The position numbers were made by a program, and so were the translations under genes. A model generated the notes under the pieces. That model was not told the origin of the DNA and searched no databases. It saw only the letters and a list, made by a program, of their open reading frames with translations. From Planctomycetota bacterium (GTDB lineage Bacteria > Planctomycetota > PUPC01 > JACPCR01): a stretch of DNA of 64,000 nucleotides. This document shows positions 9,582-19,144 of the stretch, one piece after another (within the stretch, counting starts at the first letter, position 1; the number at the start of each line of letters is the position of its first letter). Location: the NCBI GenBank assembly GCA_027625095.1, contig JAQBXN010000019.1, forward strand, positions 29,749-93,748, read 5' to 3'.

Positions 9582-10151
9582 ATGAATCACTTTGGAAAGC
9601 TGATAGTTATGTTGATGTTTATCCCTCTTGCCGGTTGCAAGAACCTGGCACAGATAGACGTTTCAGTTATTGACGAACGTACTCAACTGGAAAATCAGGT
9701 ACTTGGTGCATATGAGGACATTTCGGAAGATCTGGTACTGATAGCATCTGTCCGGGGAGTTAGTGAAGAGGGTGAGATGCGAGTCCCCCCGCCACAATCC
9801 ACAGGCAAGAAACGGGCCCTGATGGCGATGCAGAACAGAGAGTTTAATCGGGACGATATCGAGTCTTTCAAGAAGAAAGGTGTGGTTGGCGAAAACAACG
9901 AAGGATTCCTGACTATCCTTGACCAAACACAACTGACTGAAGATCCGAAATATGGAGAATTTGTACGAGCTAAATTGATCGAAGAGAACAGAGACCGCGA
10001 AATCCTGATGGAACGAGTCATTGAGATGACGCCGGGCCTGTCTGAAAAAGACCTCGCCGAAGTCAAAAAAATCATGGCACAACGCAACCGGGACAATGCC
10101 GTTGCAGGCGAAAAGTATCAGACCACCGATGGAGAGTGGGTGGGTAAGTAG
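9582..10151 (+). CDS. Lipoprotein with YdbL-like (DUF1318) domain
   Basis: A 189-residue predicted lipoprotein. The signal peptide ends in a lipobox, LAGC at residues 16-19, so Cys19 should be lipidated. The body shares the pattern of YdbL/DUF1318 proteins: a central GVVGENNEGFLTIL segment, an ENRDREILMERV stretch, and a C-terminal NRDNAVAGEKYQTTDGEWVGK, which parallels the 'P-G-x-x-x...W' ending of that family. YdbL proteins are often encoded beside YnbE and YdbH and are linked to outer-membrane phospholipid transport; neither partner is seen here. The start is weakly supported by ribosome binding sequence but is needed for a full signal peptide. It stands between the permease and efp, without evident co-transcription. 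Confidence 0.75.
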   Translation: MNHFGKLIVMLMFIPLAGCKNLAQIDVSVIDERTQLENQVLGAYEDISEDLVLIASVRGVSEEGEMRVPPPQSTGKKRALMAMQNREFNRDDIESFKKKGVVGENNEGFLTILDQTQLTEDPKYGEFVRAKLIEENRDREILMERVIEMTPGLSEKDLAEVKKIMAQRNRDNAVAGEKYQTTDGEWVGK

Positions 10152-10311
10152 CAGGTGAATACAACATCCATATGACGGCCAGAGAGCGATCTATGGCTGC
10201 ATAATTCGCCCTCTCCAACCGGTCGGCGAATGGCCAAATCACTGTTAGAATCCGCCGATTCGGCGTTGATGGAGGGGCTTTTATAGTCATTTTGAAAGGA
10301 ATGCTGAGCTG

Positions 10312-10869
10312 ATGAACGCAACTGAACTGAAGAAGGGAATGGTTATTCTCCACGGGGGTGCCCTGCATCAAGTGCATGAGTACATGCACGTAAAACCGGG
10401 CAAAGGAGGCGCTTTTCTCCAGACTAAACTACGAAACCTCAAGACAGGCAGCATGATTCAATGCAGGTTTCGCTCACAGGAAAACATAGATGTCCCCTAT
10501 CTTGAAAAAAAGAACTTCCAATACCTGTACGATGATGGACAACTGTTCTGTTTCATGGATTTGGAGACCTATGAGCAACGATTCCTGGATGAGGCGACTG
10601 TCGGTGACGCTAAAAACTACCTCATACCAGAACTTGAGATTCAGTTAACACTTCACGAAGGTAATGTCGTCGGCCTGGAAATGCCGACGACAATCAACCT
10701 TACTGTCCAGATCACCGATCCCGGCCATAAAGGTGACACGGTCTCAAACGTAACAAAGCCGGCCACAATGGAAACCGGCTTGGTCATCAAAGTGCCGCTC
10801 TTCATCGAACAGGGCGAGCTACTCAAAGTGGATACACGCACCGGCGAGTTTCTCGGCCGCGCCAACTGA
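10312..10869 (+). CDS. efp: Elongation factor P
   Basis: A 185-residue elongation factor P, which relieves ribosome stalling at polyproline. The three beta-barrel domains are complete. The loop that reaches the peptidyl transferase centre reads KPGKGGAF, so Lys31 is the modifiable residue (equivalent to Lys34 of Escherichia coli EF-P). The C-terminal signature is ITDPGHKGDTVSNVTKPATMETGLVIKVPLFI. A lysine here, not arginine, points to lysylation-type or other lysine modification, or to none; no epmA, epmB or earP gene lies in the window. A GAAAGGAA ribosome binding sequence precedes the ATG. A hairpin with a T tail follows the stop. Confidence 0.97.
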   Translation: MNATELKKGMVILHGGALHQVHEYMHVKPGKGGAFLQTKLRNLKTGSMIQCRFRSQENIDVPYLEKKNFQYLYDDGQLFCFMDLETYEQRFLDEATVGDAKNYLIPELEIQLTLHEGNVVGLEMPTTINLTVQITDPGHKGDTVSNVTKPATMETGLVIKVPLFIEQGELLKVDTRTGEFLGRAN

Positions 10870-10889
10870 ATCTTTCCAAAACAATTCTG

Positions 10890-10926
10890 GGCCGATATTC
10901 ACTTACAAGCCATCGGCCTTTTCTTT
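10890..10926 (+). terminator. Rho-independent terminator of efp
   Basis: A 7-bp stem, GGCCGAT at 10890-10896 and ATCGGCC at 10912-10918, is followed by TTTTCTTT. It lies about 20 bases after the efp stop and overlaps the 3' end of the convergent DUF72 gene. The 15-base loop is longer than usual, so strength is uncertain. Confidence 0.6.
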
Positions 10927-11688
10927 CGGAAAGGCTATTCGATCTAATTCTGCCTCAATTTGCCGTACCGTCGCAGGCGAATGCCCGGCGAAGTGATTGT
11001 TCACATAACCGAAAGTAGTCACGTCGTCGATAAGAAACTTATTGATGACCTCCGCCCACCATTCCACCTCCTTTGATCTATCGATTTTCACCTCCGAGAA
11101 GTTTTCGGGCACCTTCCTTCGATCTCCAAGCCACCGGATGTAGGTGAAATCAGAGGTGACATCTTCCAGGCGCGGCATCCAGGGGTGGTCAACTAGGGTA
11201 AATGCGACCCCGTTGTCGCGAAGCAGTTCGAAAAAATTCCGCCCTAGCCACTTTTTGTTTCGTATTTCCAGCGCGTAACGAAAACAGTCGGGCAACGTTG
11301 GCAAGAAAGCGGACAAGTTTTCGAACTGGTCAGGCTTGAACCCGTATTCGAACTGCAACAAGAGCACACTCAGCTTATTACCCAACAACTCCATGGTTTT
11401 GAGGAATTCCGTGACTTCCTTCTCACCATCGACGAGGGACTTTTCATGGGTTATTTCTTTCGGAAATTTCGCTGAGAATTGAAAATCATCGGGTGTGGTT
11501 GCCCGCCAACGCCTGACATATTCCTGGCGCGGAGTACCATAGAAAGTGCTGTCGATTTCAACAGTATGAAAATGCTGACTGTAGATCTCGAGAAAGTCTT
11601 TGGGCGCTGAACCATCCGCATAAAAAGGCCCAACCCAGTCTTTGTAACTCCAGCCGGAGGTACCCAAATGGAGAAGATTTCTATTCAT
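10903..11688 (-). CDS. DUF72 domain protein
   Basis: A 261-residue member of the DUF72 family (YecE-like), a TIM-barrel protein of unknown biochemical role. The diagnostic N-terminus LHLGTSGWSYKDWVGPFY is present, as are HFHTVEIDSTFYGTP, FSAKFPKEITHEK, RYALEIRNKKW and the C-terminal YVNNHFAGHSPATV. Length is normal. It is transcribed leftward against efp and shares the terminator hairpin region at its 3' end. No convincing Shine-Dalgarno sequence precedes the ATG, but the family N-terminus fixes the start. Confidence 0.92.
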   Translation of the reverse strand: MNRNLLHLGTSGWSYKDWVGPFYADGSAPKDFLEIYSQHFHTVEIDSTFYGTPRQEYVRRWRATTPDDFQFSAKFPKEITHEKSLVDGEKEVTEFLKTMELLGNKLSVLLLQFEYGFKPDQFENLSAFLPTLPDCFRYALEIRNKKWLGRNFFELLRDNGVAFTLVDHPWMPRLEDVTSDFTYIRWLGDRRKVPENFSEVKIDRSKEVEWWAEVINKFLIDDVTTFGYVNNHFAGHSPATVRQIEAELDRIAFPKEKADGL

Positions 11689-11714
11689 TTAACGTGTTTG
11701 GAATCACAAAGAAC

Positions 11715-11746
11715 AAAAAAGCCTGTCCCTAATATGGAACAGGCTT
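11715..11746 (-). terminator. Rho-independent terminator of the 11770-12261 gene
   Basis: On the minus strand an 8-bp stem, AAGCCTGT with ACAGGCTT (plus-strand arms 11719-11726 and 11739-11746), is followed by a run of six T (As at 11715-11720 on the plus strand). It closes the leftward unit that ends at 11770 and sits just upstream of the DUF72 gene, which must therefore have its own promoter. Confidence 0.75.
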
Positions 11747-11769
11747 GAATCTTCCAGGTCTCCTTAAGA

Positions 11770-12261
11770 TCAATTTTCCGGGTGAACTCCAGCCGCTTCA
11801 ACCAAGTCATCGACCAAGCGCGCCATCGCTTCCTTCGTGAGGATGAAAGGAATCCTTTCCCGGCGATGTCCGCGACGGTTTCTTACAAATCGTGCGAAGT
11901 CTACTTCGTCTCCGTGCATATCGGCTTCGTAATACCCGACTGAGCCTTCGGCATTCTGGACGGTCGCGCTCCTTACTACCGCTCGTTCACGCTCAGGCTC
12001 ACATTCCACCAAGTTTAGATTTTCGAAGAGGTATGTCGCGTGCTCCGTCAATTGATGGGCTCTTGTAGACAAATTTTCGTCAGGGACGCCAAGGCGATGA
12101 AGATGGAGGCTTTCAATCTGGCATCCAAAGCGATCCACTTCACAGATATCTGCGTGAATCTCGACTTGAGAATCAACGATATCAACGGGGTAATGCACCC
12201 GGGTACTCCCTTTGGGGGCTTTCGTTTTTAAGGATTCTAAAAGGCGATCTCCGTATGTCAT
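11770..12261 (-). CDS. Hypothetical protein downstream of spoVR
   Basis: A 163-residue protein with no family I recognise. I start it at the ATG at 12261 (MTYGDRLLESLKTKAP) because a GGGGG-containing purine-rich stretch lies just upstream; an in-frame ATG at 12303 would add 14 residues. It is soluble, rich in Glu, Arg and His, with no signal peptide or membrane segment. Features include a beta-rich middle (VHYPVDIVDSQVEIHADICEVDRFGCQIESLHLHRL) and a basic RNRRGHRRERIPF segment before a C-terminal helix. It follows spoVR by about 115 bases on the same strand and ends in a terminator, so it may be the last gene of the prkA-yeaH-spoVR unit. Confidence 0.6.
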   Translation of the reverse strand: MTYGDRLLESLKTKAPKGSTRVHYPVDIVDSQVEIHADICEVDRFGCQIESLHLHRLGVPDENLSTRAHQLTEHATYLFENLNLVECEPERERAVVRSATVQNAEGSVGYYEADMHGDEVDFARFVRNRRGHRRERIPFILTKEAMARLVDDLVEAAGVHPEN

Positions 12262-12376
12262 CTTAGCCCCCTTTCTTGGGAGATTGAACATTGCATCCAA
12301 CAAGTATTATCGAAAGTTCTCCTCCAAACTTTAACGGGGTCTGGATGAAGGAGAGGAAGTCGATAATGGAAGGAAA

Positions 12377-13876
12377 CTAATTATCTTTGACGTGGTAATC
12401 GCTACCGTCAAAAGAAATTGTCTTAGCTTTCTGCTCAATTTCCGTGCCGATGTGAACGGGGCGAGTCCACATTGCATGAATGTTCTTAAGTACATCCGAT
12501 GCATAATCTTTTCGCAGGTCAATGCCATCATGGCGATGCCTGAGGAAGAGTTCGCCGCGATTTTTGTGGTTGGCATCTTCTACAAAGATGAATGGACTGC
12601 CCATATTCGTGAGCTGCATCAAAATCTGCTTCTTGATGACATTGAACTCTCTGTCCTGAATTTCGTAAGCATTACGCTTGTCGTTATAACCATAAACAAA
12701 GAGCTTTTGCTCACGGCAAAACTCGGGAGTCAAAAAAGTGTCTAAAAAACCAACATCGTTGTACACGCGTCGGATTTCAAAAATCTTTTCCCGCCCCTGG
12801 CCCAGATCCTCATTCCAGTTTCTTTTCCTTTGAAGGTCCTCGCACTCCTCATATTCCTTACCAAAACGCCCAGTATTCCAACGCTCCTCAATATCGCGAA
12901 AAAGTTCAACTCCTATCTTGTATGGGTTCATCTGGTTTGGAGTTGCATGGACAGTACCGCTGTGGTGGTCTGCGAAGTCAATCACCTCTGCATCCGTCAG
13001 AGCTTTACCTGTCATGATTTTGGAGTGCCAATAGGTCGCCCAACCTTCGTTCATGATCTTAGTCTGACCTTGAGGGGCAAAATAGTAGGCCTCCTCGCGA
13101 ATCATGGAAAGGATCTCGCTCTGCCAACTACTGAGCGGCGCATGCTCTATCAGAAATAGAAGCACATCCTGTACGGGTGAAGGTGGATATTTCATACCTT
13201 CTGCTTTTGCAGCTTCCTCATCTTTCCTCTTCTGTTCAGCGATGACTTCGGGGGGATTTATGAATTTGTCTAAATAGCTTTTCTCTGTTGAGAATCGCTT
13301 AGAGGGCTGCGATTCTATTTCTTCAGACTCAAAATCAGGGGCGATTTGCTTCGCTGATCTTTCAAAAAATACGGAGTGTAAATCAATCAGGTTGTCGATG
13401 GACAGACATCTGTCCAGAAACTGCTCTACTTCCTCAAACCCGTATTTCCGCACATGCTTCCAAACCTTTGCAGAGTGGTTAGCGGTTTCATCGACCATTT
13501 TCCGATTGGTGTGCGCGAAATACAGATTGTTTTTGAAAAAATCACAGTGAGCGTACACATGTGCGATCACTAGTTTTTGATCTACCAGTTTGTTGCAATT
13601 AAGGAGATACGCGTAGCATGGATCGTTATTTATGACCATCTCGTAAATCTTGTGCAGACCATACGAATAGCTTTTCTCAAGGCGGTCGTATTCCATCCCG
13701 AAATGCCAGTGTGGATAGCGAGTCGGAAATCCTCCCAGGCTTGCCAGCTCGTTCATCTTCTTGTAATCGACCATTTCAAAGATGGTATTAAAGAAATCGA
13801 GGCCGGCGTCAGCGCAATAGCCTTTGATTTCTTCACGATGATGAACCAAATCTGGAGGTAAATCGGTGGCAATCAT
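12377..13876 (-). CDS. spoVR: SpoVR family protein
   Basis: A 499-residue SpoVR-like protein, first named for a Bacillus cortex-formation gene but widespread in non-sporulating bacteria, where it accompanies prkA and yeaH in stress and stationary-phase responses. Family landmarks are seen: [37 protein letters not shown] near the N-terminus, [46 protein letters not shown] and a C-terminal [22 protein letters not shown]. The chosen ATG at 13876 overlaps the stop of the upstream DUF444 gene by four bases (ATGA), which suggests translational coupling; a longer frame to 13939 begins inside that gene. Molecular function is unknown. Confidence 0.93.
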   Translation of the reverse strand: MIATDLPPDLVHHREEIKGYCADAGLDFFNTIFEMVDYKKMNELASLGGFPTRYPHWHFGMEYDRLEKSYSYGLHKIYEMVINNDPCYAYLLNCNKLVDQKLVIAHVYAHCDFFKNNLYFAHTNRKMVDETANHSAKVWKHVRKYGFEEVEQFLDRCLSIDNLIDLHSVFFERSAKQIAPDFESEEIESQPSKRFSTEKSYLDKFINPPEVIAEQKRKDEEAAKAEGMKYPPSPVQDVLLFLIEHAPLSSWQSEILSMIREEAYYFAPQGQTKIMNEGWATYWHSKIMTGKALTDAEVIDFADHHSGTVHATPNQMNPYKIGVELFRDIEERWNTGRFGKEYEECEDLQRKRNWNEDLGQGREKIFEIRRVYNDVGFLDTFLTPEFCREQKLFVYGYNDKRNAYEIQDREFNVIKKQILMQLTNMGSPFIFVEDANHKNRGELFLRHRHDGIDLRKDYASDVLKNIHAMWTRPVHIGTEIEQKAKTISFDGSDYHVKDN

Positions 13877-14979
13877 TTTCCTTTTCCGAGGAACGCTTTG
13901 ATTGAATCGTAGATACCCTCCTTGTCGGGTATCTCGCAAGTTACGAGACGATTGTCTTCATGGAATTTTCCATCCAGCGCCTCAATGAAGTCTCCACTTC
14001 CGTAGAGGCTCTCAACTTGTCCGTAACAAAACAAATTTGCTTTGGGCAAGATTGAACTGTCCAGCATGGCCAAACATTTGACCGTGTCTTCGGCTTCCCA
14101 ATTGTCACCGTCCGAAAAATGAAAGACATAGATATTCCATTCTTCCGCTGGATATTCTCTTTCCAACAGTTGGTCGCATATATTGTACGCGGAAGAAATC
14201 ATGGTACCTCCGCTCTCTCGCGTATGATAAAACGTATGTTCGTCCACCTCTTTTGCACGGGAATCGTGGATGATATAGCGGCTTTCAATTCCGTCGTATT
14301 GCTTTCGCAGCCAGGTATCGATCCAGAAAGATTCAATTCTCACAATCTCTTTCTGTTCCTCACCCATCGAACCTGAAACATCCATGATGTAGATGATGAC
14401 CGCATTGCTTTCTGGATTGCTCTTTGCTTTCCAGGATCGATACCGTTTGTCTTCACGGAACGGAATAATTCTAGGGTCTTCATAGTTGTAGTTCCCCGTC
14501 ATAATCTGTCGCCGCATGGCAGATCTGTAGGTTCTCTTGAAATGCCTTAGAGACTCTGGGCCAGTCTGGCGAATGCCTGTGTACTTGTCTTTTTCGGCAA
14601 CAATATTCTTTCTGCCTTTAGGCTGAATATGGGGAAGTTCAAGTTCTTCACCGAGCATATCTGCCAGCTCATCGAGCGAGACGTCCACTTCAAGAATATG
14701 CCTGCCCGGTGAGTTGCCTGCACCCGAAGAACCTCCCTGGTCATCACCCGGGCCTAATGTTGTTCCAACTTCGCCTTCCCCCTGCCCCACGCCCTTCTGT
14801 TTTCGGTAGTCTAAACGGAATTTAGGAATATCTATGGATGGTACCGGTATACTGACAAGATTCTTACCTCTCTTCCCGACCATCTCACCTTTGGTGATGT
14901 ACTTCTTGAAATCTTCCTTGATTTTACCTCGAATGATCTCTTTGAAGCGGTTGTGATCTGAATCGATATTGAGATGCAT
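13873..14979 (-). CDS. YeaH/YhbH (DUF444) family protein with VWA-like domain
   Basis: A 368-residue DUF444 protein, the usual partner of PrkA kinase and SpoVR. The N-terminal half is charged, with a Gly-rich linker at residues 62-90. The C-terminal half is a von Willebrand A-like domain with an intact MIDAS motif, DVSGSM, at Asp200, Ser202 and Ser204, and a later FHFSDGDNW. YeaH in Escherichia coli acts together with the kinase YeaG during nitrogen starvation, though its target is not settled. It lies 26 bases downstream of prkA and overlaps spoVR by four bases, so the three form one transcription unit read leftward. Confidence 0.92.
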   Translation of the reverse strand: MHLNIDSDHNRFKEIIRGKIKEDFKKYITKGEMVGKRGKNLVSIPVPSIDIPKFRLDYRKQKGVGQGEGEVGTTLGPGDDQGGSSGAGNSPGRHILEVDVSLDELADMLGEELELPHIQPKGRKNIVAEKDKYTGIRQTGPESLRHFKRTYRSAMRRQIMTGNYNYEDPRIIPFREDKRYRSWKAKSNPESNAVIIYIMDVSGSMGEEQKEIVRIESFWIDTWLRKQYDGIESRYIIHDSRAKEVDEHTFYHTRESGGTMISSAYNICDQLLEREYPAEEWNIYVFHFSDGDNWEAEDTVKCLAMLDSSILPKANLFCYGQVESLYGSGDFIEALDGKFHEDNRLVTCEIPDKEGIYDSIKAFLGKGK

Positions 14980-15005
14980 GATGAATCCTTGTCTTCGATA
15001 GTTGG

Positions 15006-17051
15006 CTAATCCTTTACATCCCCTCGCGCGAAAATACTTGCCACGAAGTGGAGGACATCATTGGCGCATATATCGCAATAACCGAAGTCCTTGATGAGCC
15101 TTGATTTGACCACGTCGATTTTTTCTTGGGTTTCCTTGTCGACGACATTGGAAACCAGGCTGGTAAGTTTGATGGTGTCTTTCTGGTCTTCGAACAGTTT
15201 GAGCTCGAGCGCTTTCAGAAGCCGTTCGTTGATTTTGTAATCAAACTTTTTGCCATCGAGTGAAAGGGCGCCGATATAATTCATTATCTCCCGACGGAAG
15301 TCATCCTTCCGTCCTTCTGGAATGTCGATTTTCTCCTCGATGGCGCGCATCAACCTCTCATCAGGCTCTTCTTTTGCCCCAGTAAATTTGTTCGCAACTT
15401 TTTCTCGCTGAGTGTAGGCACGGATGTTATCCACATAATTTGCGCACAAGCGGGTGAGGGCGTCATCGTCAGCAGCGATAGCCCGCTGGACTTCGTTCTT
15501 AACGATGTTCTCGTATTCCTTTTTCACAACACCGAGCAGTTCACGATAATGCTCACGACTATTTTCATTCGTAATCAGCGAGTGATGCCGCAGACCTGCG
15601 TCAAGTTCATTCATAACGATAAAAGGGTTGACGCAACTTTGTTCACTGTCATGTACCAGAGCATTTGAAATTTTGTCCTGGACATAGCGAGGACTTATTC
15701 CGTCAAGACCTTCCCGGCTAGCATCTTCCTGAAGTTCTTGAATGCTCTCTTCGGTGAAACCAGCAAGTGATTTGCCATCGTACAGTTTCAGTTTCTGTAG
15801 CAGCGTGAGGTGTGCTTTCTTAGGTTCTTCGAGCCTGGTGAGCACGGACCACATGGCGGCAACTTCGATAGTATGCGGTGCAAGCATCTTTCCCTGCACG
15901 CGGCGGTCGTTGTAGTCCTTCAGGTATATTTTGATCTCGTCACTCAGGCGAATGTTGTACGGTATGTCGATTTTCACCGTACGGTCTCTGAATGCTTCCA
16001 TGAGCTCGTTGTTCTGGAGCTTCTTGTACTCTGGCTCATTGGTGTGACCGATGATGATTTCATCGATGTCCGTTTGTGCGAATTTTTTCGGCTTAATCTT
16101 ATGTTCCTGAGAGGCGCCTAGAAGATCGTAAAGGAAAGCTACGTCCAGTTTGAGGATTTCGATAAACTCAACGATGCCTCTGTTTGCGATATTCAGTTCG
16201 CCATCGAAGTTAAAAGCACGAGGATCAGAGTCCGAACCATACTCAGCTATTTTGCGATAGTTGATATCTCCCGTCAGCTCTGTCGAGTCTTGGTTCTTTT
16301 CATCCTTTGGCTGGAAGGTTCCGATGCCTACACGATCTTTTTCAGAGAGTGTGAGTCGTCGGGTGCGCACATGATTCATTACCTGCTTCCAGTCGCCTTC
16401 ATACTTTCGAAGGTAGTCACTGAATGTCTTGCGGCAAAATGGGCAGAGATCTCCTTCTATTTTCAGCTTATAGCTGTCTTTGATTCCCGAATTTATCTCT
16501 TCGAGAATTTTCACCCTCACACTCTCCGGGATGAGCTTTAGCGGCTCTTCGTGCATTGGGCAATCCTGCACCTCTTCGTCATCTCCAATCCATGAGAAGG
16601 TATAGAGCGCCCCTTCATCTCTTTTTGAGTATTCTTCCAAACCTTTTTTTAAGAGACGGACGATCGTGCTTTTTGAACTGCCGACCGGGCCGTGCAGAAG
16701 GATGATGCGTTTCTCAGTTCCATAGCCTAGGGACGCAGACTTCAGCGTCATAACCAAGCGCAACAACGGTTTTTCCAAACCGAAAATCGCGTCCTTACCA
16801 TTATCCATCGGGTCCGCAAAGAATTTAAAGCGTGTGAGCTTTTCTTTATTTCGGGTGAGCTCTTCCGTACCGTAGGCTCGAATCATATCGTAGGCACGCT
16901 GGTAGGCATTACGGGCAACCAGGGGTTTGGCATCGACGATGTCAAGGTATTCCCAGAATGTTCCCGACCAGGCAAGTTGTTTGTATGACTCTTGGTCTAT
17001 CCCACCCACAAGAAGTGAGAGCAGCCGTTTATTTGTAGTTACAGCTTCCAT
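15006..17051 (-). CDS. prkA: PrkA/YeaG family serine protein kinase
   Basis: A 681-residue PrkA-type protein, with an N-terminal AAA+ domain and a C-terminal kinase-like domain. Walker A is GPVGSSKST at residues 121-129. Two cysteine pairs appear downstream, in DCPMHEEPL and CPFCRKTF, and a third in FGYCDICAN near the C-terminus. [26 protein letters not shown] is a family signature. I chose the ATG at 17051 because AAGGAG lies six bases upstream (plus-strand 17058-17063); the longer frame starts eight codons earlier. PrkA homologues act in stress signalling and in sporulation; some have been reported to work as ATP-dependent proteases rather than kinases. It is the first gene of the prkA-DUF444-spoVR unit. 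Confidence 0.94.
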   Translation of the reverse strand: MEAVTTNKRLLSLLVGGIDQESYKQLAWSGTFWEYLDIVDAKPLVARNAYQRAYDMIRAYGTEELTRNKEKLTRFKFFADPMDNGKDAIFGLEKPLLRLVMTLKSASLGYGTEKRIILLHGPVGSSKSTIVRLLKKGLEEYSKRDEGALYTFSWIGDDEEVQDCPMHEEPLKLIPESVRVKILEEINSGIKDSYKLKIEGDLCPFCRKTFSDYLRKYEGDWKQVMNHVRTRRLTLSEKDRVGIGTFQPKDEKNQDSTELTGDINYRKIAEYGSDSDPRAFNFDGELNIANRGIVEFIEILKLDVAFLYDLLGASQEHKIKPKKFAQTDIDEIIIGHTNEPEYKKLQNNELMEAFRDRTVKIDIPYNIRLSDEIKIYLKDYNDRRVQGKMLAPHTIEVAAMWSVLTRLEEPKKAHLTLLQKLKLYDGKSLAGFTEESIQELQEDASREGLDGISPRYVQDKISNALVHDSEQSCVNPFIVMNELDAGLRHHSLITNENSREHYRELLGVVKKEYENIVKNEVQRAIAADDDALTRLCANYVDNIRAYTQREKVANKFTGAKEEPDERLMRAIEEKIDIPEGRKDDFRREIMNYIGALSLDGKKFDYKINERLLKALELKLFEDQKDTIKLTSLVSNVVDKETQEKIDVVKSRLIKDFGYCDICANDVLHFVASIFARGDVKD

Positions 17052-17448
17052 TGTTTTCTCCTTACGATTCAACACCAGACCATTAATCAGAGGATCAATG
17101 GCAGTTCGTAAAACATGACTGAAAAGAACAATCAGGGAACTTCTTGGGGCCGGAATTACGGCCGCGGCAAATGGTGTTTATCCAGGTGAAAATCAATGGC
17201 CGATCGAAATTATTGGAAAGAGCGGACACGTGGTCAGCTTGATACAAGGCGCAAAGTTCAGGCGAGTCACCTGATGGAATACTGGCTAAGCAAGTATGGT
17301 ACCCGGTGGCAGCTATGCTAAACTAGGAGTGCCGCTTAGCGCGAGATTCGACGCTTGGTGTAGAAGTAAAATCCAGGTCTTTCACTGAAGCTCGGCGACT
17401 AGCTGTAGAGACAGCATCCTGCGAATTAAAGCCTTGTATTTCAAAGAG
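17052..17448. other. Intergenic region upstream of prkA
   Basis: About 400 bases hold the prkA ribosome binding site at their left end and presumably its promoter. I looked for tRNA-like cloverleafs and found none, and no frame shows protein character. If the doubtful small frame at 17449-17637 is not a gene, the empty stretch runs on to 17677. Confidence 0.45.
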
Positions 17449-17637
17449 CTACAGTTGCCAGGGGCGTAGGCGGGGGGCCGAGTTCACACTCAGATTGAAC
17501 AACATGATTCTATGTACGTTAGGTACCGGATCAATGCCCGGACTTAAAATAATCCTGCCATCACGATCCCTGGTGAATCCGAGTTCGTACAGTTTTTGAA
17601 TGGAATGATTCGGCGTCCGACCAGTTTCGGTTGTCAT
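17449..17637 (-). CDS. Possible small hypothetical protein downstream of der
   Basis: A 62-residue frame beginning MTTETGRTPNHSIQKLYELGF, placed 40 bases after the der stop on the same strand. It has an RDRDGRIILSPGIDP segment and a short hydrophobic end, but no recognised family and no clear Shine-Dalgarno sequence. Its position suits a trailing gene of der, yet it could be a chance frame. Confidence 0.25.
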   Translation of the reverse strand: MTTETGRTPNHSIQKLYELGFTRDRDGRIILSPGIDPVPNVHRIMLFNLSVNSAPRLRPWQL

Positions 17638-17677
17638 TGCGGACGCAGTGCATCAGCAAATGTATATGCCGATTGGT

Positions 17678-19036
17678 CTATTCGAATTCGTCCAAGAGAA
17701 CGCCCTGATGCCGCTGCTTATGGTCTTTATGGGCGCTCTTAAGAAAAATATTGAGCGGTATTTCCGGAAACGGGAATTGTGCGCGCAGACTCCGCTCTAC
17801 ATAACGCAGGTAATTGGCATCAAACAAATTGGGACGGTTGACAAACATGAGGAAGGTTGGCGGACGAACAGACACTTGCGTGGAGTAATAGACGCGCCCT
17901 TGTTTCCCACCTTTATTAGGAGGTGAACGCTGAATGGTTATAGCTTCGATCGCGCGGTTTAGCTCGCCAGTGCCTACCCGTACTCCAGCTTGTTCGTAGA
18001 GATCAAACGCCAAGCGAATAGTCTGTACAAGATTCAGCCGCGTCTTCGCTGAAATGAAACTCATTGGTGCGTAATCGAACCCCTTCAGTGTCCTCTTAAC
18101 ATATTCAGAGAACTTTTCGACACTCACACCAGATTGGTTCAAATCCCATTTATTGAGCGTGACAATGCACGGAGTCTTGGTATCAACTATCTCTTCCGCG
18201 AGCTGTCTGTCGAGCCGAGAAATTTCTTCGGTGCAGTCGAACATCAACAGAACCACATCTGCACGACGGATGGACCTTCGCGCCCGATCGAAACTGAAGA
18301 ATTCGATGGAGTCTGCCATCTTGCCCTTCTTTCGGATTCCGGCGGTATCGATAACGGTGAGCTTCTTGCCATCGACCTCAACTCTCACATCAATCGCGTC
18401 CCTGGTAGTGCCGGCAATCTCGCTCACGATGACGCGGTCTTCTTTGGCAAGAGCATTTACCAGCGAAGATTTGCCAACATTGCGCTTGCCAACAATGGCC
18501 AATTTGATCTCCGTATCATCCACTATTGCATCTGGTGTCTCCGGGAGATGCTTCATGAGCACGTCAAGAATTTCGTAGCGGCCATATCTCTGCTTAGCCG
18601 AACAAAGGATGGGCTCGCCAAAACCCAGACGAAAGATATCGCCCACCTTTATCTCCTCTGATCTTGAGTCACATTTGTTTGCCACCAGCAGTACAGGCAA
18701 CTGGATTTTTCTCAGGCGCTGCGCTACCAATTCGTCGAGCGGAGTCACCCCCATTTTGATATCCACCACGAACAACAGCACGTCCGCCAGCGCCAATGCG
18801 GCACTGATTTGGCTCTCCACTTCTTTACTAAGGCCCATGGAGTCTTCGATCCCCATTCCACCTGTATCCAACATTTCGCAGGTCTTTCCCTCATAGGAAA
18901 AAGTTGCGCTGATGCGGTCTCGCGTCACTCCAGCGGTCGGCTCTTCGATGGCGATACGCTGCCGGACAAGCATGTTGAACAAGGTTGATTTTCCAACATT
19001 AGGGCGCCCAACGATGGCGACGGTAGGGAGTTTCAT
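17678..19036 (-). CDS. der: Ribosome-assembly GTPase Der (EngA)
   Basis: A 452-residue tandem GTPase required for maturation of the 50S ribosomal subunit. The first G domain has G1 GRPNVGKS at residues 10-17, DTGG and NKCD; the second has GKRNVGKSS near residue 182, DTAG and NKWD. The C-terminal KH-like domain includes QVSVRPPTFLMFVNRPNLFDANYLRYVERSLR and PLNIFLK. Length is typical. It is the only clear housekeeping translation factor in this part of the window and is separated by about 110 bases from the helicase operon, which reads in the same direction toward it. Confidence 0.97.
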   Translation of the reverse strand: MKLPTVAIVGRPNVGKSTLFNMLVRQRIAIEEPTAGVTRDRISATFSYEGKTCEMLDTGGMGIEDSMGLSKEVESQISAALALADVLLFVVDIKMGVTPLDELVAQRLRKIQLPVLLVANKCDSRSEEIKVGDIFRLGFGEPILCSAKQRYGRYEILDVLMKHLPETPDAIVDDTEIKLAIVGKRNVGKSSLVNALAKEDRVIVSEIAGTTRDAIDVRVEVDGKKLTVIDTAGIRKKGKMADSIEFFSFDRARRSIRRADVVLLMFDCTEEISRLDRQLAEEIVDTKTPCIVTLNKWDLNQSGVSVEKFSEYVKRTLKGFDYAPMSFISAKTRLNLVQTIRLAFDLYEQAGVRVGTGELNRAIEAITIQRSPPNKGGKQGRVYYSTQVSVRPPTFLMFVNRPNLFDANYLRYVERSLRAQFPFPEIPLNIFLKSAHKDHKQRHQGVLLDEFE

Positions 19037-19144
19037 GACTTAATCTGCTGGTGGACTGAAGGTTCGTGATACTGTCTTATATTCTCCAAACTGCCAGCAG
19101 TTGTTAAGAGTGACAGAAAGTCCGTTTCAATTAAAAATGAGTGC

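Noticed and set aside
17052..17448. tRNA or small RNA upstream of prkA
   Set aside because: One TTCGA-like stretch occurs, but the arms do not pair and no anticodon stem can be drawn.
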